Position numbers and translations under genes: made by a program. DNA of 64,000 nucleotides from Dinoroseobacter shibae DFL 12 = DSM 16493 (GTDB taxonomy: Bacteria; Pseudomonadota; Alphaproteobacteria; Rhodobacterales; Rhodobacteraceae): assembly GCF_000018145.1 (NCBI RefSeq), contig NC_009952.1:439501-503500 (forward strand), written 5' to 3'. Below the pieces are notes generated by a model that saw only the letters and a list, made by a program, of their open reading frames with translations, had not been told where the DNA came from and searched no databases. Shown here in pieces: positions 1 through 8,290 of this stretch (position 1 is the stretch's first letter; each line of letters opens with the position of its first letter).

Positions 1-56
1 CGCAAGCAGAGGCCGCGGGCTGGATCATCGGGCAAGATGGTATGGAGGTGTCCTGA
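1..56 (+). CDS. pqqB: PqqB, C-terminal end only (partial)
   Basis: Only the last 17 codons are in the window. Frame 3 reads QAEAAGWIIGQDGMEVS and stops at TGA 54-56. The ending with an AAGW...DGMEV pattern fits the C-terminus of PqqB, the metallo-beta-lactamase-fold oxygenase of PQQ biosynthesis, and its position directly before pqqC supports this. The stop overlaps the pqqC start by one base (TGATG), so the two are probably translationally coupled. The assignment rests mostly on context because so little of the gene is visible. Confidence 0.7.
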   Translation, partial: QAEAAGWIIGQDGMEVS

Positions 57-808
57 TGGCCCAAACCCGTGAGCAATTCGAAGCCCGCCTGCGCCAGATC
101 GGCGCCGAACGTTACCACGACCTGCACCCGTTTCACGACCGGCTGCATGGAGGATCCTGCACCCCGGACCAGGTCCGTGCCTGGGTAATCAACCGCTACT
201 ACTACCAGCATTCTATTCCGATGAAGGACGCGGCCTTCATGTCGCGGGTCGAAAGCCCGGATCTGCGCCGGGCTTGGCGTTCGCGGATCGAAGACCATGA
301 CGGCACGGCCGAGAACGAGGGCGGTATCCGGCGCTGGCTCCGGCTGGCCGAAGCGGTGGGGCTTGAGCCCGATTACGTGGCATCCTGCGAGGGCGTGCTG
401 CCCGCCACCAGATTCGCCGTGGATGCCTATGTACGTTTCGTGCGCGAGAAGACCCTGCTCGAGGCCGTGGCGGCCTCCCTGACCGAGCTTTTCGCGCCTA
501 AGATTCACGCCAACCGCATCCAGGGATTGTTGAAGAACTACGCCTTTGCCGATGACAGCTCGCTCAGTTATTTCCGCAATCGCCTCAAAGAGGCGCCCAA
601 GGACGTGGCCTTTGGCCTGTCATGGGTGCTCGATCACGCGGACACGCAGGAAAAACAGGACGCTGCGGCCAAGGCGCTGGTCTTCAAGACAGATGTGCTC
701 TGGGCGCAGCTCGACGCGCTCAGTGCGGCTTATGTCGAGCCTGCGCGCATACCGCCGGGCGCGTGGCAGCCCCACGAGGGCCTCGCCCGGCAGAGGAAGG
801 CTTCGTGA
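56..808 (+). CDS. pqqC: Pyrroloquinoline-quinone synthase PqqC
   Basis: 250 aa, the usual length for PqqC, the cofactorless oxidase that performs the final ring closure and eight-electron oxidation giving PQQ. The all-helical PqqC/TENA fold is recognisable from 'RYYYQHSIPMKDAAFMSR' at about residues 47-64, followed by the 'IEDHDG' stretch. The ATG at 56 overlaps the pqqB stop, and the stop (806-808) overlaps the pqqD ATG, so the genes form one operon. The product supplies the cofactor of the XoxF dehydrogenase encoded at 21357. Nothing unusual is seen in the sequence. Confidence 0.97.
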   Translation: MAQTREQFEARLRQIGAERYHDLHPFHDRLHGGSCTPDQVRAWVINRYYYQHSIPMKDAAFMSRVESPDLRRAWRSRIEDHDGTAENEGGIRRWLRLAEAVGLEPDYVASCEGVLPATRFAVDAYVRFVREKTLLEAVAASLTELFAPKIHANRIQGLLKNYAFADDSSLSYFRNRLKEAPKDVAFGLSWVLDHADTQEKQDAAAKALVFKTDVLWAQLDALSAAYVEPARIPPGAWQPHEGLARQRKAS

Positions 809-1083
809 TGGAGGCCGGAGACATCCCTGAGCTGCCGCGCGGCGTGCGGCTGCATTTCGACAAGGTCCGCGAGACCTGGGTGCTGCTTGCCCCGGAGCGC
901 GCGGTGACGCTGGACGCCATCGGCCACGCGATCCTGTCCGAGATCGATGGCACCCGCAGCTTCGGCGAGATCACCCAGGCCCTGTCAGACGCCTACAATG
1001 CGCCACGCGACCAGATCGCCGCGGACAGCGCCGGGTTTCTGACCGCCTTGCGGAACCGCCGATTTCTGGACGTTCGGCCATGA
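808..1083 (+). CDS. pqqD: PQQ biosynthesis peptide chaperone PqqD
   Basis: 91 aa from the ATG at 808, which overlaps the pqqC TGA by one base. PqqD is a RiPP-recognition-element protein that binds the precursor peptide PqqA and presents it to the radical-SAM enzyme PqqE. The sequence has the expected 'RGVRLHFDKVRETWVLLAPERAV' core (residues about 11-33) and the 'LDAIGHAILSEIDGTRSFGEI' helix region. Its stop at 1081-1083 overlaps the pqqE ATG in an ATGA arrangement. An in-frame upstream extension exists inside pqqC but has no family support. The PqqA peptide gene is not in the window and must lie upstream. Confidence 0.95.
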   Translation: MEAGDIPELPRGVRLHFDKVRETWVLLAPERAVTLDAIGHAILSEIDGTRSFGEITQALSDAYNAPRDQIAADSAGFLTALRNRRFLDVRP

Positions 1084-2186
1084 GGCCCCCGCCCCCCATC
1101 GCGATGCTGGCCGAGCTGACCTATCGCTGCCCGCTTTCCTGCCCCTATTGCTCGAACCCGATCGAGATGGCCCGCAAGGAGGCTGAACTCGATACAGGCA
1201 CCTGGGAGCGGGTGTTTCAGGAGGCGGCCGAGCTCGGCGTGCTACAGTTGCACCTTTCAGGGGGGGAGCCCGTCTCACGGCGCGACATTGTCGATCTGGT
1301 GGCGGCCGCTCGCGCGGCGGGCCTCTATACCAACCTTATCACCTCCGGCATCGGCCTTACCGAGCGGCGGCTGGCCGACCTGGATGCGGCTGGGCTCGAT
1401 CATATCCAGCTGTCTCTGCAAGGGACCGACCCGGCGATGGCCGACGAGATCGGCGGCTACAAGGGCGGTTTTGCACGCAAGATGCAGGTCGCGGAGTGGA
1501 TCGGGGCCATCGGCTTTCCGCTGACGCTCAACGCGGTCCTGCACCGGCGCAACCTCCACCAGCTGCCCCGCGCGTTGGACATGGCGCTCGAGATGGGCGC
1601 GCGCCGGATCGAGGTTGCCACGGTCCAGTTCCATGGCTGGGCGCTCAAGAACCGGGATGCGCTCATGCCCACCCGCGACCAGGCCCGCGAGGCCACCGCC
1701 ATCGTCGCCGAGGCGCGTGCGCGCCTCAAGGGCAGGCTGGTCATCGACTACGTCCCCGCCGATTATCACGAGGACTATCCGAAGCGGTGTATGGGTGGCT
1801 GGGGCACGTCCGGGCTCAACGTCACGCCGGATGGCACTGTCCTGCCCTGCCACGCGGCGCACTCGATCCCTCATCTGACCTTTGAGACGGTCTTGGACCG
1901 CAGCCTGTCGGACATCTGGTACGAGGGCATGGCCTTCAACGCCTATCGCGGCACGGACTGGATGTCCGAACCCTGTTCCAGCTGCGAACGCAAGACCGTC
2001 GATTTCGGCGGCTGCCGCTGTCAGGCCATGGCGATCCTCGGGGACGCCAACGCGACGGACCCGGTCTGCGTGAAATCCCCCCATCACGGAGCGCTCCAAA
2101 GTCAGGCCGACGCACATGCGGCTCGCGATGACACGCCGCTGGTCTACCGTGTATCTCCGGGCACAACGCCGGAGCCTGTGCAATAG
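1080..2186 (+). CDS. pqqE: PqqE, radical SAM PqqA-peptide Glu-Tyr crosslinking enzyme
   Basis: 368 aa, typical for PqqE, which forms the Glu-Tyr carbon-carbon crosslink in PqqA, the first step of PQQ synthesis. The radical-SAM CxxxCxxC cluster motif is C17-C21-C24 ('CPLSCPYC'). The C-terminal SPASM region shows the cysteine pattern around 'RCMGGWGTSGLNVTPDG', then 'PCHAA' and 'CSSCERKTVDFGGCRCQA', for the auxiliary iron-sulfur clusters. The start overlaps pqqD by four bases. It ends the pqqBCDE operon in this window; about 340 bp without a clear gene follow. Confidence 0.97.
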   Translation: MRPPPPIAMLAELTYRCPLSCPYCSNPIEMARKEAELDTGTWERVFQEAAELGVLQLHLSGGEPVSRRDIVDLVAAARAAGLYTNLITSGIGLTERRLADLDAAGLDHIQLSLQGTDPAMADEIGGYKGGFARKMQVAEWIGAIGFPLTLNAVLHRRNLHQLPRALDMALEMGARRIEVATVQFHGWALKNRDALMPTRDQAREATAIVAEARARLKGRLVIDYVPADYHEDYPKRCMGGWGTSGLNVTPDGTVLPCHAAHSIPHLTFETVLDRSLSDIWYEGMAFNAYRGTDWMSEPCSSCERKTVDFGGCRCQAMAILGDANATDPVCVKSPHHGALQSQADAHAARDDTPLVYRVSPGTTPEPVQ

Positions 2187-2528
2187 ATTGCGTGTCCTTC
2201 CAGCCGAGCCGCCGTGCCGAACCCCGACATCGCGCGCAGCATACCTGCGACATGGCCAGTGGTATAAATGCCTCCGTGGAAGAGCGAAGTCCGAGCTTCG
2301 CCCAATTCGCGAAACAAGGCCTTTTCAGGCGGCATTCCATGCACCGTGGCCGGAAGGCGGCCTCTCGATCCGTGGTGGCGGCAACCCAGATACTGACGCG
2401 TCACCGGGCAGAAATGCGACTCTCTTGTGCAATGCGCCCCACCGCTGAGCGTTGCGCCGGTCGCAATCGCCGGAAAAATTGGACGTGGGCGGGATGCTCC
2501 CCTACCTTTTCGACACTGGAGGCCCCCT
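2187..2528 (+). other. Intergenic stretch, no gene assigned
   Basis: 342 bp between pqqE and the next exported protein. Both strands carry open reading frames without family-like motifs. The minus strand over about 2144-2617 can be read as a 157-codon frame that overlaps the pqqE end and the next gene's signal peptide, so it is not accepted as a gene. A promoter for the downstream gene should lie near its 3' end. No tRNA, terminator hairpin or known element was recognised. Confidence 0.4.
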
Positions 2529-3446
2529 ATGCGATCTCTGCTTTTGCTTCTTTTCTGCGCCAGCCTGTTGGCGACGACCGCGTCCGCGGACCGGGCGAGT
2601 TTTGTCGATCTGGCCAAGCGCGGCTGGAATTACGAGCTGCGCACCACGATGGTGGGCCGCGACATGTCGATTCCGGTCCACATAAACGGGCGCGATCTGG
2701 CCGGCGCCAGCCTGTGCCTCGTCGGAGAGGAGCCGCACCCGGCGTCTCTGGAGATCATCAACAGCTTTCGGGACCTGGCGCATCACGTGTTCGGCAAGCC
2801 ACTTCCCATGCGCTATGCAGGCCGCAGCGCCACCAAGTGCGGAGCGGGCCGAACGGTCGTTCTGCGGCTTTATTCAGGGTATCCGCCCAATGCGGATCTG
2901 TCGAATGATCTGGGCTGGTTGAACCAGGTCCATCAGTTGGGGTTACCCGAGGGGCGCCGGTTCGCGGTGTCTTCCCCCGCGATGGCGCAGACCTTCTTCG
3001 GGCGCAGAGGCCAGGGGACCCATATCATGGTCAAGCAACCTGCGCTCGAACAAGTCGGGACCCTGGAAACGCTATTCTACAGATCGATCCTGATTGAAGA
3101 GCTTTTCCAGTCATTCACCTTCGGAATGGACATCCTGCTCTTCGACCGGGCAGCCGAGTTCCAGTCCAAGCTTCAGGAGCTTCCGATCAATGTGAACCGG
3201 ATGAACTGGGAATCCCGGGCCTTCATGCGCAACCTGCTCAACTCGAACCCGCCGGGCCTTTGTGTGTTCGACGTGTTCATGTTCCATGCGGTTGCCCAGG
3301 CACCCGTGGACCAGACAGTGGATCCGGCCTTTATCGATTTTATCGACCTGCAGTATGACCGCCTTTTTTCGGAAGCGCAGCAGACAATGAAGGACCCCCG
3401 GTTCGCGTCGATCATCGCTCCGGGCTGCCGACGTCCCGAGATCTGA
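2529..3446 (+). CDS. Exported protein of unknown function, DUF2927-like in appearance
   Basis: 305 aa from the ATG at 2529, chosen because it begins a clear signal peptide (MRSLLLLLFCASLLATTASA). The mature part contains 'ILIEELFQSFTFGMDILLFDR' around residues 210-230 and two cysteine pairs, suggesting a periplasmic protein. It resembles, only loosely, the DUF2927 family of rhodobacterial exported proteins; this is an impression from the acidic 'EE' helix and size, not a firm match. It stands alone between pqqE and the moxR operon, about 90 bp upstream of moxR, so a role linked to periplasmic enzyme maturation is possible but unproved. Confidence 0.75.
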   Translation: MRSLLLLLFCASLLATTASADRASFVDLAKRGWNYELRTTMVGRDMSIPVHINGRDLAGASLCLVGEEPHPASLEIINSFRDLAHHVFGKPLPMRYAGRSATKCGAGRTVVLRLYSGYPPNADLSNDLGWLNQVHQLGLPEGRRFAVSSPAMAQTFFGRRGQGTHIMVKQPALEQVGTLETLFYRSILIEELFQSFTFGMDILLFDRAAEFQSKLQELPINVNRMNWESRAFMRNLLNSNPPGLCVFDVFMFHAVAQAPVDQTVDPAFIDFIDLQYDRLFSEAQQTMKDPRFASIIAPGCRRPEI

Positions 3447-3538
3447 ACCTCCAGCTAAGACTTTCTGCGGTGTTTGCGCAATTCACTTCCTCGGCTACCG
3501 TTGCGGGAACACCGCGAGGACGGTGGTGAGGAGGACAC

Positions 3539-4495
3539 ATGGATACAAGACCGACCCCCGGCGACAGGGGTGTCGCGGCCCTGAGCGCGCATCTCGCAGC
3601 AGGTCTTGTGGGCCATGAAAGACTGATCGAAAGTCTGCTGGTGGCCTTGCTCGCCGACGGCCATCTGCTGATCGAGGGAGCGCCGGGACTGGCGAAGACC
3701 CGGGCCGTCAAGTGGTTGGCGGACGCGGTCGATGGCAGTTTTGCACGGATCCAGTGTACGCCGGACCTCATGCCGTCCGATGTCACGGGCACCCCGGTCT
3801 ACAAGCCACAGGATGGGGCCTTCGAATTCGTGCGCGGCCCGGTATTCAACAACCTCGTTCTCGTCGACGAGATCAACCGTGCGCCGCCCAAGGTCCAATC
3901 GGCATTGCTGGAGGCCATGGCCGAGCACCAGGTCACCGCCGGGGTCGAGACGTACCGATTGCCTGAGCCATTCCTCGTGGTGGCGACCCAGAACCCGATC
4001 GAGCATGACGGGACCTTTCCCTTGCCAGAAGCGCAGCTTGACCGTTTTTTGTTGCACACGGTGCTTGAACTGCCGGGCATCGAAACCGAGCGCCGCATTC
4101 TCGAGTTGGTTGAGGCAGAGACGCAGGCCGGGGTAGCCCCCACCCTGTCGCTGTCGCTGGAGGCTTTGAACGCAGCGCGGGCCAAGGTGCGGGCGATCCA
4201 TCTGGCGCCGGAGTTGCGCGACTATATCGTGCGCCTGGTCATGGCCACGCGGGAAGGCCCGCTGTCCGAGGATGTTGAACACGCCGTCTCGCCTAGGGGT
4301 ACGCTGGCCATGGCTGCGGCCGCTCGCGCGCGTGCATTCCTGCACGGGCGCGACTATGCCCTCCCCGAAGACGTGGACGAGCTGGCCGGGGACGCACTGG
4401 CTCATCGCATGGTTCTGAGTTGGCGCGCCGTTGCCGATGGGCGCAAACCGCGGGATGTGGTCCGCGATATCCTGACAGCGGTCGAGCCACTGTGA
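3539..4495 (+). CDS. moxR: MoxR-family AAA+ ATPase (MxaR-like)
   Basis: 318 aa AAA+ ATPase. Walker A is 'EGAPGLAKT' at residues 46-54 and Walker B is 'NLVLVDEINRAPPK' at about 105-118, with the sensor-1 stretch 'VVATQNPIEHDGTFPLPEAQLDRF' typical of MoxR. MoxR proteins act as chaperone-like ATPases with VWA-domain partners; in methylotrophs mxaR is needed for active methanol dehydrogenase. The ATG follows a good ribosome site (GAGGAGG). It heads a tightly overlapping operon with DUF58, DUF4381, two VWA proteins, a TPR protein and BatD, ending within GTGA of the next gene. Confidence 0.95.
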   Translation: MDTRPTPGDRGVAALSAHLAAGLVGHERLIESLLVALLADGHLLIEGAPGLAKTRAVKWLADAVDGSFARIQCTPDLMPSDVTGTPVYKPQDGAFEFVRGPVFNNLVLVDEINRAPPKVQSALLEAMAEHQVTAGVETYRLPEPFLVVATQNPIEHDGTFPLPEAQLDRFLLHTVLELPGIETERRILELVEAETQAGVAPTLSLSLEALNAARAKVRAIHLAPELRDYIVRLVMATREGPLSEDVEHAVSPRGTLAMAAAARARAFLHGRDYALPEDVDELAGDALAHRMVLSWRAVADGRKPRDVVRDILTAVEPL

Positions 4496-5400
4496 CCGAC
4501 GCGCTCTCCGCGCCGGGGGTTGCGTTGCGGCCGGACCCCTTGATCGCGCTGCGCCGCATGGTGCTTGCGGCGAAACCGCCACAGGTGACCGCTGCGCTGC
4601 CGGGCGGGTTTGCGACAAAGCGAAAGGGTCATGGCCTCGAGGTGGCGGATTTGCGCGAATACGTGGCAGGCGACGATATCCGCCATCTGGACCGGGGCAC
4701 AACGGCCCGCACCGGGCGGCTCCATATTCGCCAGTTTCAGGAAGAGCGCGATCGAGTCACCTTGCTCGTTCCCGATTTCCGCCCGGCCATGCTCTGGGGG
4801 GTGCGCCGGGCCTTTCGATCGGTCGCGGCGGCTGAAGCGCTGGCTCTTATCGGCTGGAACGTGATCGAGAGCGGCGGGCGGGTCGGGCTCATGACGCTGG
4901 GGCAAGGGCCACCGGTAATCGTGCCGCCGGCGGGGCGTGTGCGGGGCATGCTCAAACTCATCGGCGGGCTGGTGCGTGCACATGAGGCCGCTCTGGCGGG
5001 CATGGCGGCGGGGCAGGGGCAGGACCAGCACCTCGACCTGGCCCTGTCGCGCGCGGATCGTCTCGTCCCTGCGGGCAGCGAGATCGTGATCGCCTCGGGT
5101 TTCGATGCGCCGGGCGCCGCACTGGCGGATCGGCTGAATGCGCTCGGGCGCCGCCGCCTGCCGCGGCTTGTGATGGTGACCGATGGGCAGGGTTTGCCGC
5201 GGGGGGTCTATCCGATCGTCACCCGAGATGGCCAGCGCCTGCGTGTGACGCTCGGGGGCAGGGCAGGGAACCGCGGTTCAGTCGCGGCGCTGGTGCAGAA
5301 CGTCGTCGGGCACCCTGCGCTGGTGCTCGACGCCGGAGCCGATATCGAAATGACGGCCCGGAGCATCGCGGCGGCCTTTCCAGCAGAGCGCGTCGCATGA
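4492..5400 (+). CDS. DUF58 domain protein (MxaS-like)
   Basis: 302 aa from a GTG start at 4492 that overlaps the moxR stop (GTGA). DUF58 proteins are standard partners of MoxR ATPases; MxaS is the methanol-dehydrogenase version. The DUF58 signature is seen at residues 60-73 (GDDIRHLDRGTTAR). The tryptophan that usually follows the aspartate in this motif is arginine here (R68), a variation worth noting. The first 25 residues are not a signal peptide, so the bulk is probably cytoplasmic. The gene ends four bases into the next one (ATGA). Confidence 0.88.
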   Translation: MTDALSAPGVALRPDPLIALRRMVLAAKPPQVTAALPGGFATKRKGHGLEVADLREYVAGDDIRHLDRGTTARTGRLHIRQFQEERDRVTLLVPDFRPAMLWGVRRAFRSVAAAEALALIGWNVIESGGRVGLMTLGQGPPVIVPPAGRVRGMLKLIGGLVRAHEAALAGMAAGQGQDQHLDLALSRADRLVPAGSEIVIASGFDAPGAALADRLNALGRRRLPRLVMVTDGQGLPRGVYPIVTRDGQRLRVTLGGRAGNRGSVAALVQNVVGHPALVLDAGADIEMTARSIAAAFPAERVA

Positions 5401-5768
5401 GCGACCGCGCCCTCAGCGAAGCGACCATGTTGGCAAGTTTGCGCGACATTCATCTGCCCGCCAGTGCACCCGGAGGGGTCTGGGCCGAGCTGTGTGTGGC
5501 GGTTGGACTGGCGGCGCTGGCTGCGTTGGTCGTCGCGGCGGTTTTGCGGGCGTTTACGGTACGACGAACGGGGCAGGGTCCGGTATCGCTACAGGACAGG
5601 GTCGCGGCACTCGAAGCGCTGCCCGACGACGCGCGGCGCGTCGCCCTTTTGCATGTGCTGCGCGCGTACGCACCACAGCGCTATGCAGACCTGCGCGCGG
5701 CGCTGTACAAGCCTGGGCCTGGGGTCACTCTGGCGACGCTCGAAGCCGAGGTGGCGCGCCTTGTTTGA
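5397..5768 (+). CDS. DUF4381-like membrane protein of the MoxR/Bat operon
   Basis: 123 aa with one hydrophobic segment at about residues 25-50 (rich in Ala, Leu, Val) followed by a basic stretch and a soluble C-terminal part. DUF4381 proteins occupy the slot between DUF58 and the first VWA gene in MoxR-type operons, as here. The ATG overlaps the DUF58 stop and the stop overlaps the TTG start of the VWA gene. No catalytic motif is visible. The position matches mxaA in mxaRSAC order, but this protein is much shorter than MxaA, so that symbol is not used. Confidence 0.75.
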   Translation: MSDRALSEATMLASLRDIHLPASAPGGVWAELCVAVGLAALAALVVAAVLRAFTVRRTGQGPVSLQDRVAALEALPDDARRVALLHVLRAYAPQRYADLRAALYKPGPGVTLATLEAEVARLV

Positions 5769-6723
5769 GCTTGCCGCCCCCTGGATTCTGCTGCTTTTGC
5801 CGCTGCCCTTGGTGGCCTTGCGCGCGTTGCGGTCGGCTCAGGTGACCGGCGGTGCACTCCTGGTGCCGGACCGGGTCGGCGCTGCCCTAATCTCGGCAGG
5901 TCGCCCAAAAGGTCCGGCGCAGATGCTCACCCCGCGAAATGCTGCCTTGTGGCTGATCTGGGCGCTGGTGCTGCTTGCCATCTCGGGGCCGCGGGATCTC
6001 GCGCCGGTGTCGGCGCTCAAGGTTTCGGGCCGGGATTTGGCGATTGTGCTGGATCTGTCGGGCTCCATGGTGCGGGACGACTTCAACCTCGATGATCGGG
6101 CCGTCACACGGCTGGAAGCGGTCAAGGCGGTAGGCGCAGACTTCGCGCGGCGACGGGCCGGAGACCGGTTGGCGCTGGTTGTTTTCGGATCCGAGGCCTA
6201 TTTCGCTTCGCCCTTCACCTTCGACACGGAGTCCGTCGCCCGCCGGATCGAGGAGGCCACCATAGGCATATCGGGGCGCGCGACCAGTATCTCGGACGGG
6301 CTGGGGCTCGCACTCAAAAGGCTGTCGACCAGTACTGCGACGAGCCGCGTCGTCATTCTGCTGTCGGACGGGATCAACAATGCGGGTGCCACCAACCCAC
6401 GCGGCGTTGCCGAACTGGCGGCACGATACGGGGTGCGGGTACACACGATCGCCCTTGGTCCCAAGGACCTGACCACGGCCGAGGTCGGCGAGCGTGGCGT
6501 TGTTGATGCGGCAACCCTGAGAGCGATTTCGCAGATCTCGGGTGGAGAAAGCTTCCGTGTGCGGACGACCGAGGATCTTGTGGCGGTGACGGAGGCGCTT
6601 GACCGGTTGGAGGCCACGGATGGTGACGGACTCGCGGCAGAGGTCTATCGCGAATATTGGGTCTGGCCCGCGTCACTGGCCCTGGTGATCGGGGTCTGGT
6701 TTGGCTGGCGAGAGCTGTCATGA
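5761..6723 (+). CDS. VWA-domain membrane protein, BatA/MxaC-like
   Basis: 320 aa from a TTG start at 5761 that overlaps the preceding stop and gives the family's usual opening 'FELAAPWILLLLPLPL'. Two N-terminal hydrophobic segments are followed by a von Willebrand factor A domain whose metal-ion site is D98-x-S100-x-S102 ('LDLSGSM'). A final hydrophobic helix lies near the C-terminus ('WVWPASLALVIGVWFGW'). These proteins probably bind clients or MoxR on the periplasmic side; in methylotrophs MxaC is needed to load calcium or assemble the dehydrogenase. Here the likely client is XoxF, by inference. Confidence 0.88.
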   Translation: MFELAAPWILLLLPLPLVALRALRSAQVTGGALLVPDRVGAALISAGRPKGPAQMLTPRNAALWLIWALVLLAISGPRDLAPVSALKVSGRDLAIVLDLSGSMVRDDFNLDDRAVTRLEAVKAVGADFARRRAGDRLALVVFGSEAYFASPFTFDTESVARRIEEATIGISGRATSISDGLGLALKRLSTSTATSRVVILLSDGINNAGATNPRGVAELAARYGVRVHTIALGPKDLTTAEVGERGVVDAATLRAISQISGGESFRVRTTEDLVAVTEALDRLEATDGDGLAAEVYREYWVWPASLALVIGVWFGWRELS

Positions 6724-7619
6724 TCGGTTTCGATGTAACCTTGCTGCGGCCGAACTGGCTGCTGGCGCTCATGCCGCTTGCGGCTTTCGGATGGTGGGTA
6801 CTGTCCCGCCGAGGCGGTCTTGGCGACTGGCAAAGGGTTGTGGATCCGGCTCTTTTGCGGGCCATGGCGGTGCTTGGACGGGTGGATGCTCAGAGCAGCC
6901 GAGCGCCGCTATGGGCCCTAATTGGCGCGCTCGCGGTGATCCTCGTCGCGTTGTCGGGGCCGGCCTTGGAACGACGCGATACCCTGTCTTACCGCAACCT
7001 CGACGGTGTGCTCTTCGTGGTGGATGTCTCGGCCAGTGTCACCGAGGATGCCCGCTGGCCGCGGATGCTGACCATGGGGCGGTTCGGGCTCGCGGCGCTC
7101 GAGACCCGGCCCGGGGGACTGATCGTCTATGGCGGGGATGCCTATGTGGCCACGGAGATGACCGGAGACCACCTGCAGCTTGGGCAGACCCTGTCCCTAC
7201 TAAGTTCTGACATGGTTCCCGACGACGGCTCCCGACCCGAAAGGGCACTGGCTTTGGCGGCGCAGCTGTTGGCGGATGCGGAAATAATCGCCGGGGATGT
7301 GGTGCTCTTTACCGACGGGGATGGTCTGGGGCCGGCGTCGCTGCAACAGGCGGCGCAGATCGCTGCTCAGGGCGCGCGTTTGTCACTGGTCTCTCTGAAG
7401 ATGCCTCTTTCGGATTTCGCGACCCACGCGGCGGTAGGACAGGGGGCTGTCTTCACCCTCGATCAAACCGATGCCTTTGCAGACTGGATCCAAGAGGATG
7501 CGCGCACCCGGCTGGAGGCGCAGGATTATCCGCTGCTCTTTTGGAAGGACCTTGGGAGATATGTCCTGGGCATCGCGCTGATACCGCTGCTCCTGCTTTT
7601 CCGAAAGGGGACGGCTTGA
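6720..7619 (+). CDS. VWA-domain membrane protein, BatB/MxaL-like
   Basis: 299 aa from the ATG at 6720 (ATGA overlap with the previous VWA gene). Layout: N-terminal helix at about 10-30, second helix at about 63-80, VWA domain with the metal site D102-x-S104-x-S106 ('VVDVSASV'), and a C-terminal helix ('YVLGIALIPLLLLF'). It is the second member of the paired VWA proteins typical of Bat operons and corresponds in position to mxaL. The stop overlaps the next TTG start in a TTGA arrangement, implying coupled translation. Confidence 0.87.
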   Translation: MIGFDVTLLRPNWLLALMPLAAFGWWVLSRRGGLGDWQRVVDPALLRAMAVLGRVDAQSSRAPLWALIGALAVILVALSGPALERRDTLSYRNLDGVLFVVDVSASVTEDARWPRMLTMGRFGLAALETRPGGLIVYGGDAYVATEMTGDHLQLGQTLSLLSSDMVPDDGSRPERALALAAQLLADAEIIAGDVVLFTDGDGLGPASLQQAAQIAAQGARLSLVSLKMPLSDFATHAAVGQGAVFTLDQTDAFADWIQEDARTRLEAQDYPLLFWKDLGRYVLGIALIPLLLLFRKGTA

Positions 7620-8290
7620 AGGGGCTGGTCCTTGTCGCGGCAGCGGCACTGGCCGTGGCCGCGTTGCTCGGTGGGGGGGCGCCCCTAAGTCGGGTCCTTC
7701 TGGCGATGGGGATGCCTAAGTTAGCGGCACCGCTGTTCACGGATGCGGAATGGCAGGGGGTCGCGCTCTACCGGGCGGGCGAGTTCGACGCGGCTGCCAG
7801 AGCTTTTTCCGAGGCACGGTCTTTCTACAATCTGGGCAACGCCGAAGCCCATCGTGGCCAGTATGCCGCGGCGTTGGAGGCCTTTGACCTGGCCGATGCG
7901 AGGCGCGATCCGGATGCGCGGGCGAATTTTGACGTGGTGGCGGCCTATTACGCAGGCCTCGGAATCGATCCTGACGCGTTGGGGCTTTTCCCAGAGCGAA
8001 AGGAAGGCCCTCAGGAAGACAGCTTCATTGCCCGCGGCGATGGCCGCGCGGCAGGCACTGGAAGCGATGTGACGAATTCCAACACCATGCTCGGATTGGC
8101 AGAGCTCGACAGTCGCGGACAATTGGGCGTGCGGCGGGTCTTCGACGACCAGTTCATGATGGCCGATGACCGATGGCTCGCACAGTTGAGCGACGTACCG
8201 GGCGAGTATCTCGCTGCACGGATTTCAGCCGAGCACAAGCGCCGCCAGAAGCTCGGCTTGTCGCCGCCAAAAGCGGAGGATCCGCGATGA
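7616..8290 (+). CDS. TPR-like membrane-anchored protein, BatC/MxaK-like
   Basis: 224 aa from a TTG start at 7616, supported by AAAGGGG six bases upstream and the TTGA overlap. A hydrophobic N-terminal helix is followed by two tetratricopeptide-like helices ('ALYRAGEFDAAARAFSEA' and 'NAEAHRGQYAAALEAFDLA', about residues 48-95). The C-terminal half is polar and acidic without a recognised domain. The place after two VWA proteins and before BatD matches BatC; in mxa operons mxaK is the small gene here. The role is presumably scaffolding. Confidence 0.75.
   Translation: MKGLVLVAAAALAVAALLGGGAPLSRVLLAMGMPKLAAPLFTDAEWQGVALYRAGEFDAAARAFSEARSFYNLGNAEAHRGQYAAALEAFDLADARRDPDARANFDVVAAYYAGLGIDPDALGLFPERKEGPQEDSFIARGDGRAAGTGSDVTNSNTMLGLAELDSRGQLGVRRVFDDQFMMADDRWLAQLSDVPGEYLAARISAEHKRRQKLGLSPPKAEDPR

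Noticed and set aside
1275-2183. A 302-codon minus-strand frame opposite pqqE
   Set aside because: Antisense of a clear radical-SAM gene; composition typical of a shadow frame.
2144-2617. A 157-codon minus-strand frame after pqqE
   Set aside because: It overlaps the end of pqqE and the signal peptide of the next gene, and no part of it resembles a known family.
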